Source: CAVRXT01 sp049644285 (lineage in GTDB: Bacteria > Acidobacteriota > Terriglobia > Acidiferrales > UBA7541). Taken from it: DNA of 64,000 bases. The position numbers and the translations under genes were made by a program. The notes under the pieces were generated by a model. It searched no databases. It was not told the DNA's origin and saw only the letters and a list, made by a program, of their open reading frames with translations. The stretch is from contig JBARRP010000243.1 in assembly GCA_049644285.1 (NCBI GenBank), forward strand, positions 1 to 64,000, written 5' to 3'. Positions 52,633 through 63,986 of the stretch are shown here, in pieces (the stretch's first letter is position 1; each line of letters opens with the position of its first letter).

Positions 52633-53781
52633 ATGACACACTCGATGAATGGAAGTAATGCGATCCGCCTGTTGGCGATTGGACTTGTGATCGGGCTCGG
52701 GGCGTATTTGGCTGGGTCGCATTGGGGCCCAAAGCTTCCTTCCACGGCGGAAGCGGTGCGAGAAGCGGTTTCAGCCGCACCGGGCGAGGCCAGCCTGGAC
52801 CAGCTCGAATCCGAGAATGTGCGGATTTATCGCCAGGCGTCGCCGGCGGTTGCGAATGTTGTCACGAAAACGGTGGAATACGATTTTTTCTTCAATGCCG
52901 TGCCGGTGGAAGGCGCCGGCTCCGGATTCCTGATCGATACGGACGGACACATCCTGACAAATTATCACGTGGTTCAGGATGCGCAGACGGTCGAGGTCAC
53001 ACTGGGCGACCAGTCGCGCTACAAGGCCAAATTCATTGGCGCGGACACTCGCAATGATATTGCCCTGATCCAGATTGACGCCCACGGCCACAAGATTACC
53101 GCTCTGCCGCTCGGCGATTCCCATGCCCTTCAGGTGGGGCAACGCGTCCTGGCAATCGGCAACCCCTTTGGCTTTCAGAGCACGCTCACCACAGGCGTGG
53201 TCAGCGCACTCGGCCGCACTGTCCAGACCGGGGAGAATGCATTTATTGACGAGGCCATCCAAACCGATGCGGCCATCAATCGCGGGAATTCTGGTGGGCC
53301 ATTGCTGAATTCACACGGGGAAGTAATCGGCATCAACACGGCGATCTACACACCCAGCGGCACCACCGCGGGCATCGGCTTTGCCATCCCCATCAATACG
53401 GCGCGACGGGTCGCCGAAGACTTGATCACGCAGGGCCGCGTTCGCCGCGCGTCGCTGGGCATCGAGGGCCGCGCGATCTGGCCCGGTTTGGCGCAGGCGC
53501 TGAATCTACCAGTCGAGGAGGGCATTCTCGTGGAGCGCGTGGTGCCCGATGGCCCGGCAGCGCAAGCAGGAATCCGCGGTGGAACTCGAACGGTTTTGGC
53601 GGGTCTGCAGGAACTGCGGCTCGGTGGAGATGTTCTGTCCGGGGTAGACGGCAAGAAAATTGCCAGCCAGATTGACTTGAACTTGATCCTGAACCGCAAG
53701 CGGCCCGGGGACCGCATTGCGCTGACGATTTTTCGCGGCTCGCAGAAGATGGATGTACCGGTAACGCTGGGGGAACGCTAG
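52633..53781 (+). CDS. HtrA/DegP-like serine protease with PDZ domain
   Basis: 382 residues, peptidase S1C. An uncleaved membrane anchor (IRLLAIGLVIGLGAYLAGS, about residues 11-29) leads to the trypsin-like domain with His in LTNYHVVQDA (about 117), Asp in DTRNDIALIQID (about 147) and Ser in INRGNSGGPLLNSHGEVIGI (about 222). A single PDZ domain follows (EGILVERVVPDGPAAQAGIR; GDVLSGVDGKKIASQIDLNL). It is a DegS/HhoA-type periplasmic quality-control or signalling protease. The ATG at 52633 is 101 bp after coaE. Confidence 0.92.
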   Translation: MTHSMNGSNAIRLLAIGLVIGLGAYLAGSHWGPKLPSTAEAVREAVSAAPGEASLDQLESENVRIYRQASPAVANVVTKTVEYDFFFNAVPVEGAGSGFLIDTDGHILTNYHVVQDAQTVEVTLGDQSRYKAKFIGADTRNDIALIQIDAHGHKITALPLGDSHALQVGQRVLAIGNPFGFQSTLTTGVVSALGRTVQTGENAFIDEAIQTDAAINRGNSGGPLLNSHGEVIGINTAIYTPSGTTAGIGFAIPINTARRVAEDLITQGRVRRASLGIEGRAIWPGLAQALNLPVEEGILVERVVPDGPAAQAGIRGGTRTVLAGLQELRLGGDVLSGVDGKKIASQIDLNLILNRKRPGDRIALTIFRGSQKMDVPVTLGER

Positions 53782-53993
53782 CAGGACGAAGCATTGAGTA
53801 TCGAGACGCTGCATCGTCTGCCGATCCGGCGCGGGGACAATCGACACGTTGACATTCTTCGCTCGCTGGCGCGGCTAAAAATGACGGCAAGCGCGCTCCA
53901 GCCTTTACCCGACCGTGCGCAGCACGGTTATACTGTTTCCAACGCAGATTCCGAATCACTCCGCTGAGAGTCCCGCTAGCTGCACAAAGATTT

Positions 53994-54773
53994 TCAGGCA
54001 TTCCACTCTGTGCGGAGGCGCTCGCGCTCTGCTTCGGTGATCTGGAACCAATTCTCTGCGACGTCGCGGACTCGTTCGAGCGCTGTCTGCATCTCCGCAT
54101 GCTTCTTCTCCGCCGTCTTGCTGTCAGCTTCGCTGGGAACATAGAGCGCCGGCGCCACGACCATGACCGCGCGGGAAAAGGGATAGGGGACCTGGAAGAG
54201 ATCCCAGGATTTCTTAAACGTGCGCGCGTGCTCGACAGCGATGTGAAAGAGAAAAACCGGCTGGCCGGTGCGCCGAGCGAGCATGAGGGGACCGGGCTTG
54301 GCAACGTAGCGCGGCCCGCGCGGCCCATCGATTGTGAAGGCGACGTCGCGCCCCTCCTCAAGCCGCCGCGCCATGACCGCCAAGCCTCGCAAGCCGCCGC
54401 GCGTGGAGCTACCTTGAGCTGTGCCATAACCCAATCGCTCGAGCACGCGTCGAGTCCACTGCCCATCGAAATTCGTGGTGTTCATGACCACGACACCACG
54501 CTCGCGCCACCACCACATCGCTGAGAAAATGCAGCGATGCCAAAAAGCAGCGATGGCCCGTTCGCCGCGCGCCCGCAAATTCACGTAGTGATGCCCGCCG
54601 AGGACTTCGAATCGCAGTGTCGGGCCAATCATCCGCACGAGGGTGTAGCCTGCCAACCCGACGACGGGAATCTGCATCTGACGCCACCGGGATAGCTGAG
54701 GCAGCCGCGTGTCGTAGTGGACGTTGATGTTTCCGCCGGCACGCTCGATCTCGGATGTTCTGGCTTGTTCCAC
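53994..54773 (-). CDS. DUF374 lysophospholipid-acyltransferase-like protein
   Basis: 259 residues of the LPLAT superfamily (DUF374). AIAAFWHRCIFSAMWWWRER carries the catalytic-type His; GLRGLAVMARRLEEGRDVAF and TIDGPRGPRYVAKPGPLMLA are the DUF374 signature. It is thought to acylate lipid A or a related lipid at the inner membrane. The reading frame extends to 55064, but that would overlap the divergent gene at 54810. The GTG at 54773 is the natural start. It shares a 36-bp gap with the divergent FecR-like gene. Confidence 0.85.
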   Translation of the reverse strand: MEQARTSEIERAGGNINVHYDTRLPQLSRWRQMQIPVVGLAGYTLVRMIGPTLRFEVLGGHHYVNLRARGERAIAAFWHRCIFSAMWWWRERGVVVMNTTNFDGQWTRRVLERLGYGTAQGSSTRGGLRGLAVMARRLEEGRDVAFTIDGPRGPRYVAKPGPLMLARRTGQPVFLFHIAVEHARTFKKSWDLFQVPYPFSRAVMVVAPALYVPSEADSKTAEKKHAEMQTALERVRDVAENWFQITEAERERLRTEWNA

Positions 54774-54809
54774 TAGGTTATAGTATAGGCTGAAGCAACC
54801 GAGTCTTCG

Positions 54810-56060
54810 ATGTTGTACCTCACACGCAAAACGCCAGTGCGGAGCGGCCTCCGGCACGCGGCAAACCTCGTGATCCGATGGGTTGTTGCGGCTGTAATCG
54901 CGGGAATGCTTCTCATGCCGGGGCGTCTCAATGCACAGGCGCCCGCCGGGGTTGCGGGGCGCATTGAGGGGAACGACATCACGGTCGAACACCCGGCCGC
55001 TGTTGTCCGGGGGCAGTCCGCCGGGGGAGTGTGGGTAGGGAACGGAAGTATCATCACCGTTCATTCAGGGCAGGCTCGCTTATCTGTTGCCGACGACGGC
55101 GCGATCGATATCTGCGGGCCAACGAAGTTCACATTTCTGGAGACGGGCGGGACAATCACGCTGGCCCTCGAGTTCGGGCGCTTGCGCGTAGCGCTGTCGA
55201 CCGAAATATCTCTTCAGATCTATACGCCATTCATCACCGCAACGCCGCTATCAATTGGCGGGGGTGCCCGCGATTTCACGCTGGGGCTTGATCTGAATGG
55301 CACCCTCTGCGTCCGGGCGGCTCAGGGAGCGATGCGGCTGCAACAGCAGTTCACGGGAGAAGATCTCGTGGTTCCCCAAGCCGGTGAATTCTTCATCGGC
55401 GCTGGTCTGTTGGTTCCCAACACCGGGACTCCGGGAAGCTGCCGGTGCGATGTCACGCTGAACCGAGCAAATCCTTCCCAAGCCCCTCCCATTCCGGAAG
55501 CGGGGCTAGCGGCTCCGCCTGTCGCAGTTCCGTCGACGCAAACTGCGCACGGTCAAGAGTCCACGAAATCCACGGCGGCGGCAGGATCGTCCTCGATCGA
55601 AAACCCAATGAAGGCCGCCGTCACCGAAAACGGGAAAGCGGGATCCGCTGTGGCAAAGGAAGAAGCAAGGCAGACGGTTGAATTCAGCGTGCCGGCGAGC
55701 GTGAATCAGAACGGGTCAATCGCGCCACCAGCGAAAAATGATGCCGCGACCCCAGCGCCCGTCGATCCTGCCATCTGGAAAGTCGTGATGCCGCCGCTCA
55801 CTTTTTCCGCGGATTCGCCTTACCCGCCGGCTGATCCCAGCCCAGAGACGATCCTGCTGGTCCGGGAATCGCGCGTGCAACCGGACTGGATTTTCAGCGG
55901 TTCTGTCGAGGCCCCTGCTGTCGCGCTGGCGAACGAGAAACCTCAGCCGGTCCTCATTGCGGAGAAGAGCCCCGCGAAGAAACCAGGCTTCTGGACGAAG
56001 CTGAAGAGATTCCTGAGCGGCGAACCTGCTGGGTGTGAAGGCACCGGCTGCGCGGACTAA
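54810..56060 (+). CDS. FecR-like secreted protein with low-complexity tail
   Basis: 416 residues. Signal/anchor helix (LVIRWVVAAVIAGMLLMPG, about residues 20-38) and a FecR-type beta domain (GGVWVGNGSIITVHSGQARL; GGTITLALEFGRLRVALSTE, about 70-200). A long Ala/Pro/Ser linker follows (about 220-400), ending GEPAGCEGTGCAD. No sigma factor is adjacent. It is the second FecR-type protein in the window without FecI, so a structural envelope role is more likely than signalling. Confidence 0.75.
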   Translation: MLYLTRKTPVRSGLRHAANLVIRWVVAAVIAGMLLMPGRLNAQAPAGVAGRIEGNDITVEHPAAVVRGQSAGGVWVGNGSIITVHSGQARLSVADDGAIDICGPTKFTFLETGGTITLALEFGRLRVALSTEISLQIYTPFITATPLSIGGGARDFTLGLDLNGTLCVRAAQGAMRLQQQFTGEDLVVPQAGEFFIGAGLLVPNTGTPGSCRCDVTLNRANPSQAPPIPEAGLAAPPVAVPSTQTAHGQESTKSTAAAGSSSIENPMKAAVTENGKAGSAVAKEEARQTVEFSVPASVNQNGSIAPPAKNDAATPAPVDPAIWKVVMPPLTFSADSPYPPADPSPETILLVRESRVQPDWIFSGSVEAPAVALANEKPQPVLIAEKSPAKKPGFWTKLKRFLSGEPAGCEGTGCAD

Positions 56061-56066
56061 CCGACC

Positions 56067-57734
56067 TTACATCCCTTCGTAATTCGGTCCTCCGCCACCT
56101 TCAGGCGGAATCCAGTTAATGATCTGGTAGGGATCGGCGATGTCGCACGTCTTGCAATGCACGCAATTGGAGGCATTGATCTTCAAGCGCAGCACGCCCT
56201 TCTCCATACCCATCTCGTAAACGGCTGCCGGACAAAAATACTGGCAGGGATTGCCATACTCCCGCACGCAGCGATCCGAGCAAATGCTTGGATCGAGAAC
56301 GACCAGATGGCACGGCTGGTCTTCTTCATGTCGCGTTCCGGAGTGGTAGACGTCGGTTAACCGATCGAAGGTCAGGACGCCATCGCCTTTGAAACGCGCC
56401 GACTGGTCCACGAGCGTGCGACTCCGATTCAACTGGTGATACTCCTCATGACCTGCCTTCGCGCGCATGGGGTCGATGAGGCCGCGCCCGCCCGTGACGA
56501 ATTGAACGGCCGTGTGTGCCAGCCCGATCCACAGTCCGTGCTGGTAAGCTTGGTGGAAATTCCTGACGGCCCACAGCTCTTTCTTGATCCAGCTTGACTC
56601 GACCTTCTTCTGGAAAACAGAGAGTGTCTTGGCAGAAGTGTCATTTGCGCAGAGGGCTTCGTAGATTGTCTCCGCCGCCAGCATCCCTCCTTTGATGGCG
56701 GTATGAATTCCTTTGAGGCGCTGCGCATTCAGAAAACTTCCCGAATCGCCGATGATCAGCCCGCCACCCAGGTAATTGCGAGGCATCGAATACCACCCAC
56801 CGGTGGGCACGGTCTTCGCGCCATAGCGCACGAGCTTGCCGCCTTCGAGGATGCGCTTCACAAATGGATGAGTCTTGTATTTCTGAAAAGCCTCGTGAGG
56901 ATCGAAAAGCGGGTCGTGGTATTCCAGGCCGATGACGAGGCCGAGAGAAACGCGATTGTCGCGCATCCCATAGACCCAGCCACCACCGTACATGCTGGAA
57001 TCGAGCGGCCAGCCCAACGTGTGTGCCACGTAGCCGGTATCGATTCGGCCGGACTGGACATCCCAGAGTTCCTTGATGCCGACGGAATACACCTGCGGAT
57101 TCAGCCCATCGAGTTTGAGGCGACTGACCAAATCCTTAGTGAGAGAGCCGCGCGAGCCCTCGGCGAGCACGGTGACGCGCGCGCGAAGTTCGTAGCCGGG
57201 TGTGAAGTTGTCCTTGGGCTTGCCATTTTTATCGACGCCTTTGTCTTCCGTGATCACTCCCGCGATACCGCCGTTTTCATAGATCAAGCTCGCACCGGCG
57301 AACTGGGTGAAGACGTTGACACCCGTCTTTTCCACGAGGCCGCCCATCCACTTCACCAGCTTGTTGAGGGAAACGACGTAGTTGCCATGGTTCCGCAACG
57401 GCGGAGGCGTAATCGGGAGTTTCCAAGCGCGGCTCGAGGTCATAAAATAAGCAGCGTCGCCGGTAACAGGAGTGTCGAGCGGAGCGGACTTTTCAAAATC
57501 AGGAACCAGTTCGCACAATCCGCGCGGGTCCATGATTGCGCCCGAGAGTTGATGCGCGCCGAGTTCCCGCGCTTTTTCGAGAACGTAGATATTTTCGGTG
57601 GAGAGCGAAGGGGAGCGTCCGGCCTGATTGTGCTGTTCGATCAGTTTCGCGAGATGGAGGGCACAGGCCAAGCCACCCGGTCCGGCGCCGACGATGAGAA
57701 CATCCGCTTCGAGTCTTTCGCGTTCAACGGCCAC
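56067..57734 (-). CDS. Electron transfer flavoprotein-ubiquinone oxidoreductase
   Basis: Membrane-bound enzyme that passes electrons from reduced ETF to quinone. 555 residues, normal length. FAD-binding ADVLIVGAGPGGLACALHLA is at residues 10-29, with the quinone-site and FAD region VTVLAEGSRGSLTKDL in the middle. A C-terminal 4Fe-4S ferredoxin domain carries CSDRCVREYGNPCQYFCPAA and NCVHCKTCDI. GTG start at 57734. It belongs functionally with etfA and etfB (60782-62641) although an ADOP gene lies between. Confidence 0.95.
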   Translation of the reverse strand: MAVERERLEADVLIVGAGPGGLACALHLAKLIEQHNQAGRSPSLSTENIYVLEKARELGAHQLSGAIMDPRGLCELVPDFEKSAPLDTPVTGDAAYFMTSSRAWKLPITPPPLRNHGNYVVSLNKLVKWMGGLVEKTGVNVFTQFAGASLIYENGGIAGVITEDKGVDKNGKPKDNFTPGYELRARVTVLAEGSRGSLTKDLVSRLKLDGLNPQVYSVGIKELWDVQSGRIDTGYVAHTLGWPLDSSMYGGGWVYGMRDNRVSLGLVIGLEYHDPLFDPHEAFQKYKTHPFVKRILEGGKLVRYGAKTVPTGGWYSMPRNYLGGGLIIGDSGSFLNAQRLKGIHTAIKGGMLAAETIYEALCANDTSAKTLSVFQKKVESSWIKKELWAVRNFHQAYQHGLWIGLAHTAVQFVTGGRGLIDPMRAKAGHEEYHQLNRSRTLVDQSARFKGDGVLTFDRLTDVYHSGTRHEEDQPCHLVVLDPSICSDRCVREYGNPCQYFCPAAVYEMGMEKGVLRLKINASNCVHCKTCDIADPYQIINWIPPEGGGGPNYEGM

Positions 57735-57794
57735 GCGGCCATTCTAGCAGAAGGGTCTCGAAGGCAGTGGCGGTCGCGAAGAGATCGGGGAATT

Positions 57795-57837
57795 GTAGCT
57801 CAGGTCCCCCCGACGATTTGTGCCGGGATGACCTGAG
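57795..57837 (+). repeat. REP-like palindrome, long type, plus orientation
   Basis: GTAG (57795-57798) then CTCAGGTC (57799-57806) ... GACCTGAG (57830-57837) with an inner CCCG/CGGG stem. It shares GTAGCTCAGGTCCC and the ATTTG loop with the element at 6459-6505 (opposite strand). It lies just upstream of the ETF-quinone oxidoreductase gene. Confidence 0.75.
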
Positions 57838-57888
57838 GGCTTGGCTCACATCAGCGCCGGCACGATCAGCTGGAGTTACAGACACATT

Positions 57889-60351
<2,463 letters not shown>

Positions 60352-60781
60352 GATGTTTTCTCTTTCCAACGCCCCTGATACCTTTGCACTCTCCGCACTC
60401 TTGCGCCGAGACTTGGGGCTCTCAGCATTCGGCCGTCAGCGCTCAGCAAGCAATGCCAGCCCCTTCGAGGCGCAACCACTGCCGCGCCGCATCAACTTGG
60501 TCAGGGGGCGCTCTTACGAACGCCTGGTAGCGCAGCGACCAGCATCCGGATACCGTATCGAACGTCTTGTCAGAGCGTTTCCATTTAGGCCCACCCAAGA
60601 ACTCTAGACGTCGCGGCCAGGCGTGCGAATCACACCTGGTCTTTGTCCGTGCGGCAGTTCTCTTGCCAGGGCCGAGAGATGCTAAGCCTCGATGTTTCTG
60701 TAGCATAGTGGAGGTTTAAGCGGTGGAGATGCGCGCGGCATGCCCGGTTGTGGGAGGGGTCGTGGCGAAACCGGACACGCC
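60352..60781. other. 430-bp non-coding gap with a CAGCGCTCAGC-type repeat
   Basis: No supported gene. At 60415-60447 lies CTCTCAGCATTCGGCCG followed by TCAGCGCTCAGC, the same repeat style as near 14490 and 17050. Part of 60443-60560 reads on the minus strand like the tail of an old gene (LRYQAFVRAPPDQVDAARQW, then a stop), which may be a remnant; I cannot name it. Confidence 0.4.
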
Positions 60782-61771
60782 TTAGGTTGGTTTGGATTTC
60801 TCGAGTTCCTCTGTTAGCGCGGGTATGATTTCGAAGAGGTCGCCCACGATACCATAATCGGCAATTTCGAAAATGGGAGCGTTCTGATCCTTGTTGATCG
60901 CGACGATCGTGCGTGAGCCTTTCATTCCCACCACGTGTTGGATCGCGCCGCTGATTCCGACCGCCAAGTACAGTTTCGGGGCGACGGTCTGGCCCGAGCT
61001 ACCGATTTGGCGCTCCATGGGCAGCCAACCCTCGTCGCAGATGGGGCGCGAGGCAGCCAATTCGGCGCCGAGGGCTTTCGCCAACTTCTCAGCCATCGGA
61101 ATATTCTCGGGCGCCTTAATTCCGCGGCCGATCGAAACCAGGATAGGCGCCTGGGTGAGATCAACCGCTTGTTTTGCCTCGCGGAAGAGCTCGAGCGGCT
61201 TGGTGCGAATCTGCTCGGGCTCGAGCTGGATGCTTACCGAGCTGACCGGCGCCTTGCCTCCCTGCCGCGGAACCACCAAGTCGGCGCGAAACGCCCCGGC
61301 CTGGAATGTCGCCACCCACGGCGCCGAGCCCTCGAAGACGACGTCGGCGGCCGTGCGTCCCTGGAACATCTGGCGGACGAAAATCAATTTGCCATTTTCG
61401 TAGCGATACGCGATGCAATCTCCAATCATTCCTTTGCCGAGCGAAGCGGCCAGCTTGGCGGCGAAATCGCGGACCTGATACGTATGCGGCAAAAGGACGA
61501 GATCCGCCTGCGCCGATTCGAGCACTTGGCGAAGCGCAATCGTGAAAGCGTCAGGAGTGTATTTCTCGAGAAGGTCGTTCTCGACTAGCAGGACCTCATC
61601 GAGTTGAGAGCCTGCCAGTTCGTCGGCGAGCCCCGCGACACCCTTTCCGATGACGACACCCGCGAGCGTGCCCCTTGTCTGCTGGGCGATTTGCTGTGCC
61701 GCCGCCAGGGTTTCAAAGCTGACCTTGTTCCATTTGCCTTCGCGCTGTTCGGTGATTAGAAGAATCTTCAT
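60782..61771 (-). CDS. etfA: Electron transfer flavoprotein alpha subunit
   Basis: FAD-carrying subunit of ETF, which collects electrons from acyl-CoA and other dehydrogenases. 329 residues, normal length. The C-terminal FAD domain has ILVSIGRGIKAPENIPMAEK, EGWLPMERQIGSSGQTVAPK, YLAVGISGAIQHVVGMKGSR and IVAINKDQNAPIFEIADYGI, all canonical. It follows etfB by 99 bp; the gap holds a REP-like hairpin. Confidence 0.96.
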   Translation of the reverse strand: MKILLITEQREGKWNKVSFETLAAAQQIAQQTRGTLAGVVIGKGVAGLADELAGSQLDEVLLVENDLLEKYTPDAFTIALRQVLESAQADLVLLPHTYQVRDFAAKLAASLGKGMIGDCIAYRYENGKLIFVRQMFQGRTAADVVFEGSAPWVATFQAGAFRADLVVPRQGGKAPVSSVSIQLEPEQIRTKPLELFREAKQAVDLTQAPILVSIGRGIKAPENIPMAEKLAKALGAELAASRPICDEGWLPMERQIGSSGQTVAPKLYLAVGISGAIQHVVGMKGSRTIVAINKDQNAPIFEIADYGIVGDLFEIIPALTEELEKSKPT

Positions 61772-61809
61772 CGGTCAGTCCATCTCGAACCGATCGGAAT
61801 CCAAAAATC

Positions 61810-61843
61810 CCCGCCTATGAAGAGGCGGGCTACAACGCCGGCG
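61810..61843 (-). repeat. REP-like palindrome, short type, between etfB and etfA
   Basis: CCCGCCT (61810-61816) and AGGCGGG (61823-61829) pair, followed by CTAC (61830-61833; GTAG on the minus strand) and AACGCCGGCG. The CTACAACGCCGGCG tail is identical to that at 37997-38010. Confidence 0.75.
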
Positions 61844-61870
61844 CCGCAACGCCATCTGGAAAACGCTGCG

Positions 61871-62641
61871 TTAAAGAACGCGCGCTTCATGCTTCAGCTT
61901 CTCCACCAGCTTTGCTGCGACTTCTTTCGCCGTGCCGGTCAGGAATTCCGTCTTCTTCGTTTTGTGTGGAACGTAAATTCGCTCGACCCGTTCCGTGGGA
62001 GTGTCTTGCACGCCCAGCGAAGCGCGCGGGATCGCCGCAATTTCTTTTTTCTTTGCTGCCATGATGCCTTTCAAGGTGGCGTAGCGCGGCTTGTTAATCC
62101 CGGACTGAATCGTAAGGACAGCTGGCAGCGGCAGCTCAACCCATTGGAACCATCCCGCTTCAAGCTCGCGCTTCAGGCGCATCCTTCCGTCTTGCACTTC
62201 GATCGACATGATAATCGTCGCGTGCGGCCGCCCGAGTAGCTCGGCGAGAAGGACACCCGTTTGGCCGAATCCTTGGTCATCGCTCTGGAGGCCGGTCAGG
62301 ATCAGGTCGAAATTCTCTTTTTCGGTCGCTGCGGCGATCGAACGGGCCGAGGCCAGCGGGTCAAGCCGGAAAAACTGGTCATCGGTGACGTGGATCCCAC
62401 GGTCGGCCCCCTTGGCCAGCGCTTCCTTGATCGTTTGCTTCACCCGCTCGGGGCCCATGGAGATCGCGACAACTTCTCCGCCATGCTTTTCCTTCAGGCG
62501 CAGGGCTTCCTCAAGCGCGTAGCTGTCAGGCTCATTTGTTTCAAAGCCGATGTCCGACTCGCGAATCCACGCGGTGCCCTCGGAAATCGCCAGCGGCGCA
62601 TCCTTTGCCGGAACCTGCTTCACGCAAACGCCTATCTTCAA
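61871..62641 (-). CDS. etfB: Electron transfer flavoprotein beta subunit
   Basis: AMP-binding ETF subunit that docks to dehydrogenases. 256 residues. IGVCVKQVPAKDAPLAISEG opens the protein; the conserved ALEEALRLKEKHGGEVVAIS, LILTGLQSDDQGFGQTGVLL and the recognition-loop region LPAVLTIQSGINKPRYATLK are present. The start is a TTG at 62641 with GGAGGTG 4 nt upstream; a TTG at 62653 is in frame but precedes that ribosome site. First of etfB-etfA. Confidence 0.95.
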   Translation of the reverse strand: MKIGVCVKQVPAKDAPLAISEGTAWIRESDIGFETNEPDSYALEEALRLKEKHGGEVVAISMGPERVKQTIKEALAKGADRGIHVTDDQFFRLDPLASARSIAAATEKENFDLILTGLQSDDQGFGQTGVLLAELLGRPHATIIMSIEVQDGRMRLKRELEAGWFQWVELPLPAVLTIQSGINKPRYATLKGIMAAKKKEIAAIPRASLGVQDTPTERVERIYVPHKTKKTEFLTGTAKEVAAKLVEKLKHEARVL

Positions 62642-62693
62642 GAACACCTCCAAGGCAGTTATGAGGGGCTAGATCATGAATACGTGCTTGCAA

Positions 62694-62717
62694 GGGCGTA
62701 TTGCTGTACGCCCCTAC
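62694..62717 (-). repeat. REP-like palindrome with GTAG foot
   Basis: GGGCGTA (62694-62700) pairs with TACGCCC (62707-62713) over 6 nt and is followed by CTAC (62714-62717). It lies in the 100-bp gap between fabF and etfB. Confidence 0.7.
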
Positions 62718-62741
62718 GAAAAACAGCGACCAAACCTCTGA

Positions 62742-63986
62742 TCAGCGGCCTTCCCAGCGCTTGAATAGCAGCGACGCATTCGTCCCACCGAAACCGAACG
62801 AATTCGACAGAGCGTAATTGACTGCCGTCTTTCGCGCCTTGTTTGGGACGTAGTCCAAATCGCAAGCGGGATCGGGATTCTCGTAGTTGATCGTGGGCGG
62901 CACGATTTGATCGCGGATCGCCAGCACGCTGATCCCTGCCTCGAGCCCGCCAGCGCCGCCGAGCAGATGCCCGGTCATCGATTTCGTCGAGCTTATGGCA
63001 ATTTTCTTGGCGCGGTCGCCGAATGCCCTTTTGAGCGCAATAGTCTCGATCGCATCTCCGATCGGTGTCGAAGTGCCGTGCGCGTTTACATAATCGACGA
63101 CATCGGGAGGAACCTTGGCGTCTTTAAGCGTCGCAAGCGTGACTCGGTACGCCCCATCCCCCTCCTCGGCCGGCTGCGTGATGTGGTAAGCGTCGCCGGA
63201 CATGCCGTAGCCGGCCACCTCGGCAATGATCGGGGCGTTGCGGCGCTGCGCACGCTCGAGCGATTCGAGAATCAGTACGCCGGCGCCCTCGCCGACGACA
63301 AAGCCGTCCCGAGCGGCATCGAAAGGTCGACTCGCCCGTGTCGGCTCGTCATTGCGCGTCGAAAGCGCTCTCATCGCCGCAAAGCCCCCGACGCCCATTG
63401 GGGTAATAGAAGCTTCCGCGCCTCCTGCAATCATGACTTCCGCATCGCAGCGCTGGATGATTTTGTAGGCGTCGCCGATCGCATGCGCCGATGCCGAGCA
63501 GGCTGTGGCGGTGGCCGAATTCGGCCCGCGCGCACCGTATCGAATGGAAACGTGCCCCGAGGCGAGATTTACGATGGCCGCGGGAATGAAGAAGGGGGAG
63601 ATCTTTCCAGGTCCTCCTTGCAAGAACTTGGAATGTTCGCGTTCGATGACGTCGAATCCGCCGATGCCCGAAGAAATATAAACGCCGGTCGAGTCGGCAA
63701 TTTCTGGAGTGACCTGGAGGCCAGACATCCGCACCGCAAAATCAGAAGCGGCCATCGCCAGCTGGATGAACCGCCCCATTTTCTTGACTTCTTTTTTCTC
63801 CACCCAGTTCAGTGGATCAAAATTGCGGACCTCGCCCGCGATGCGGCAATCGAACCCGGTGGCATCGAACCCGGTGATTGGACCAATCCCGCTCTTGCCT
63901 GCGAGCAGGTTTTGCCACACCTCCTCGGTCCCAATCCCGCATCCACAGACCAAGCCGACTCCGGTGACAACGACTCGCCGGTTCAA
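62742..63986 (-). CDS. fabF: Beta-ketoacyl-ACP synthase II
   Basis: Chain-elongating condensing enzyme of fatty-acid synthesis. 414 residues, full length. The catalytic triad is complete: Cys in ATATACSASAHAIGDAYK (about residue 164), His in YVNAHGTSTPIGDAIETI (about 304) and His in STKSMTGHLLGGAGGLEAGI (about 341). The C-terminal NSFGFGGTNASLLFKRW is typical. The start is a TTG at 63986 with GGAGA about 9 nt upstream, right at the window edge; an acpP gene would be expected just outside. Confidence 0.96.
   Translation of the reverse strand: MNRRVVVTGVGLVCGCGIGTEEVWQNLLAGKSGIGPITGFDATGFDCRIAGEVRNFDPLNWVEKKEVKKMGRFIQLAMAASDFAVRMSGLQVTPEIADSTGVYISSGIGGFDVIEREHSKFLQGGPGKISPFFIPAAIVNLASGHVSIRYGARGPNSATATACSASAHAIGDAYKIIQRCDAEVMIAGGAEASITPMGVGGFAAMRALSTRNDEPTRASRPFDAARDGFVVGEGAGVLILESLERAQRRNAPIIAEVAGYGMSGDAYHITQPAEEGDGAYRVTLATLKDAKVPPDVVDYVNAHGTSTPIGDAIETIALKRAFGDRAKKIAISSTKSMTGHLLGGAGGLEAGISVLAIRDQIVPPTINYENPDPACDLDYVPNKARKTAVNYALSNSFGFGGTNASLLFKRWEGR

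Noticed and set aside
57791..57812. GTAGCTCAGGTC resembles the D-arm region of a tRNA gene.
   Set aside because: No acceptor stem, anticodon arm or T-arm (GGTTCRA) follows at the right distance; the segment is one arm of a REP-like palindrome.
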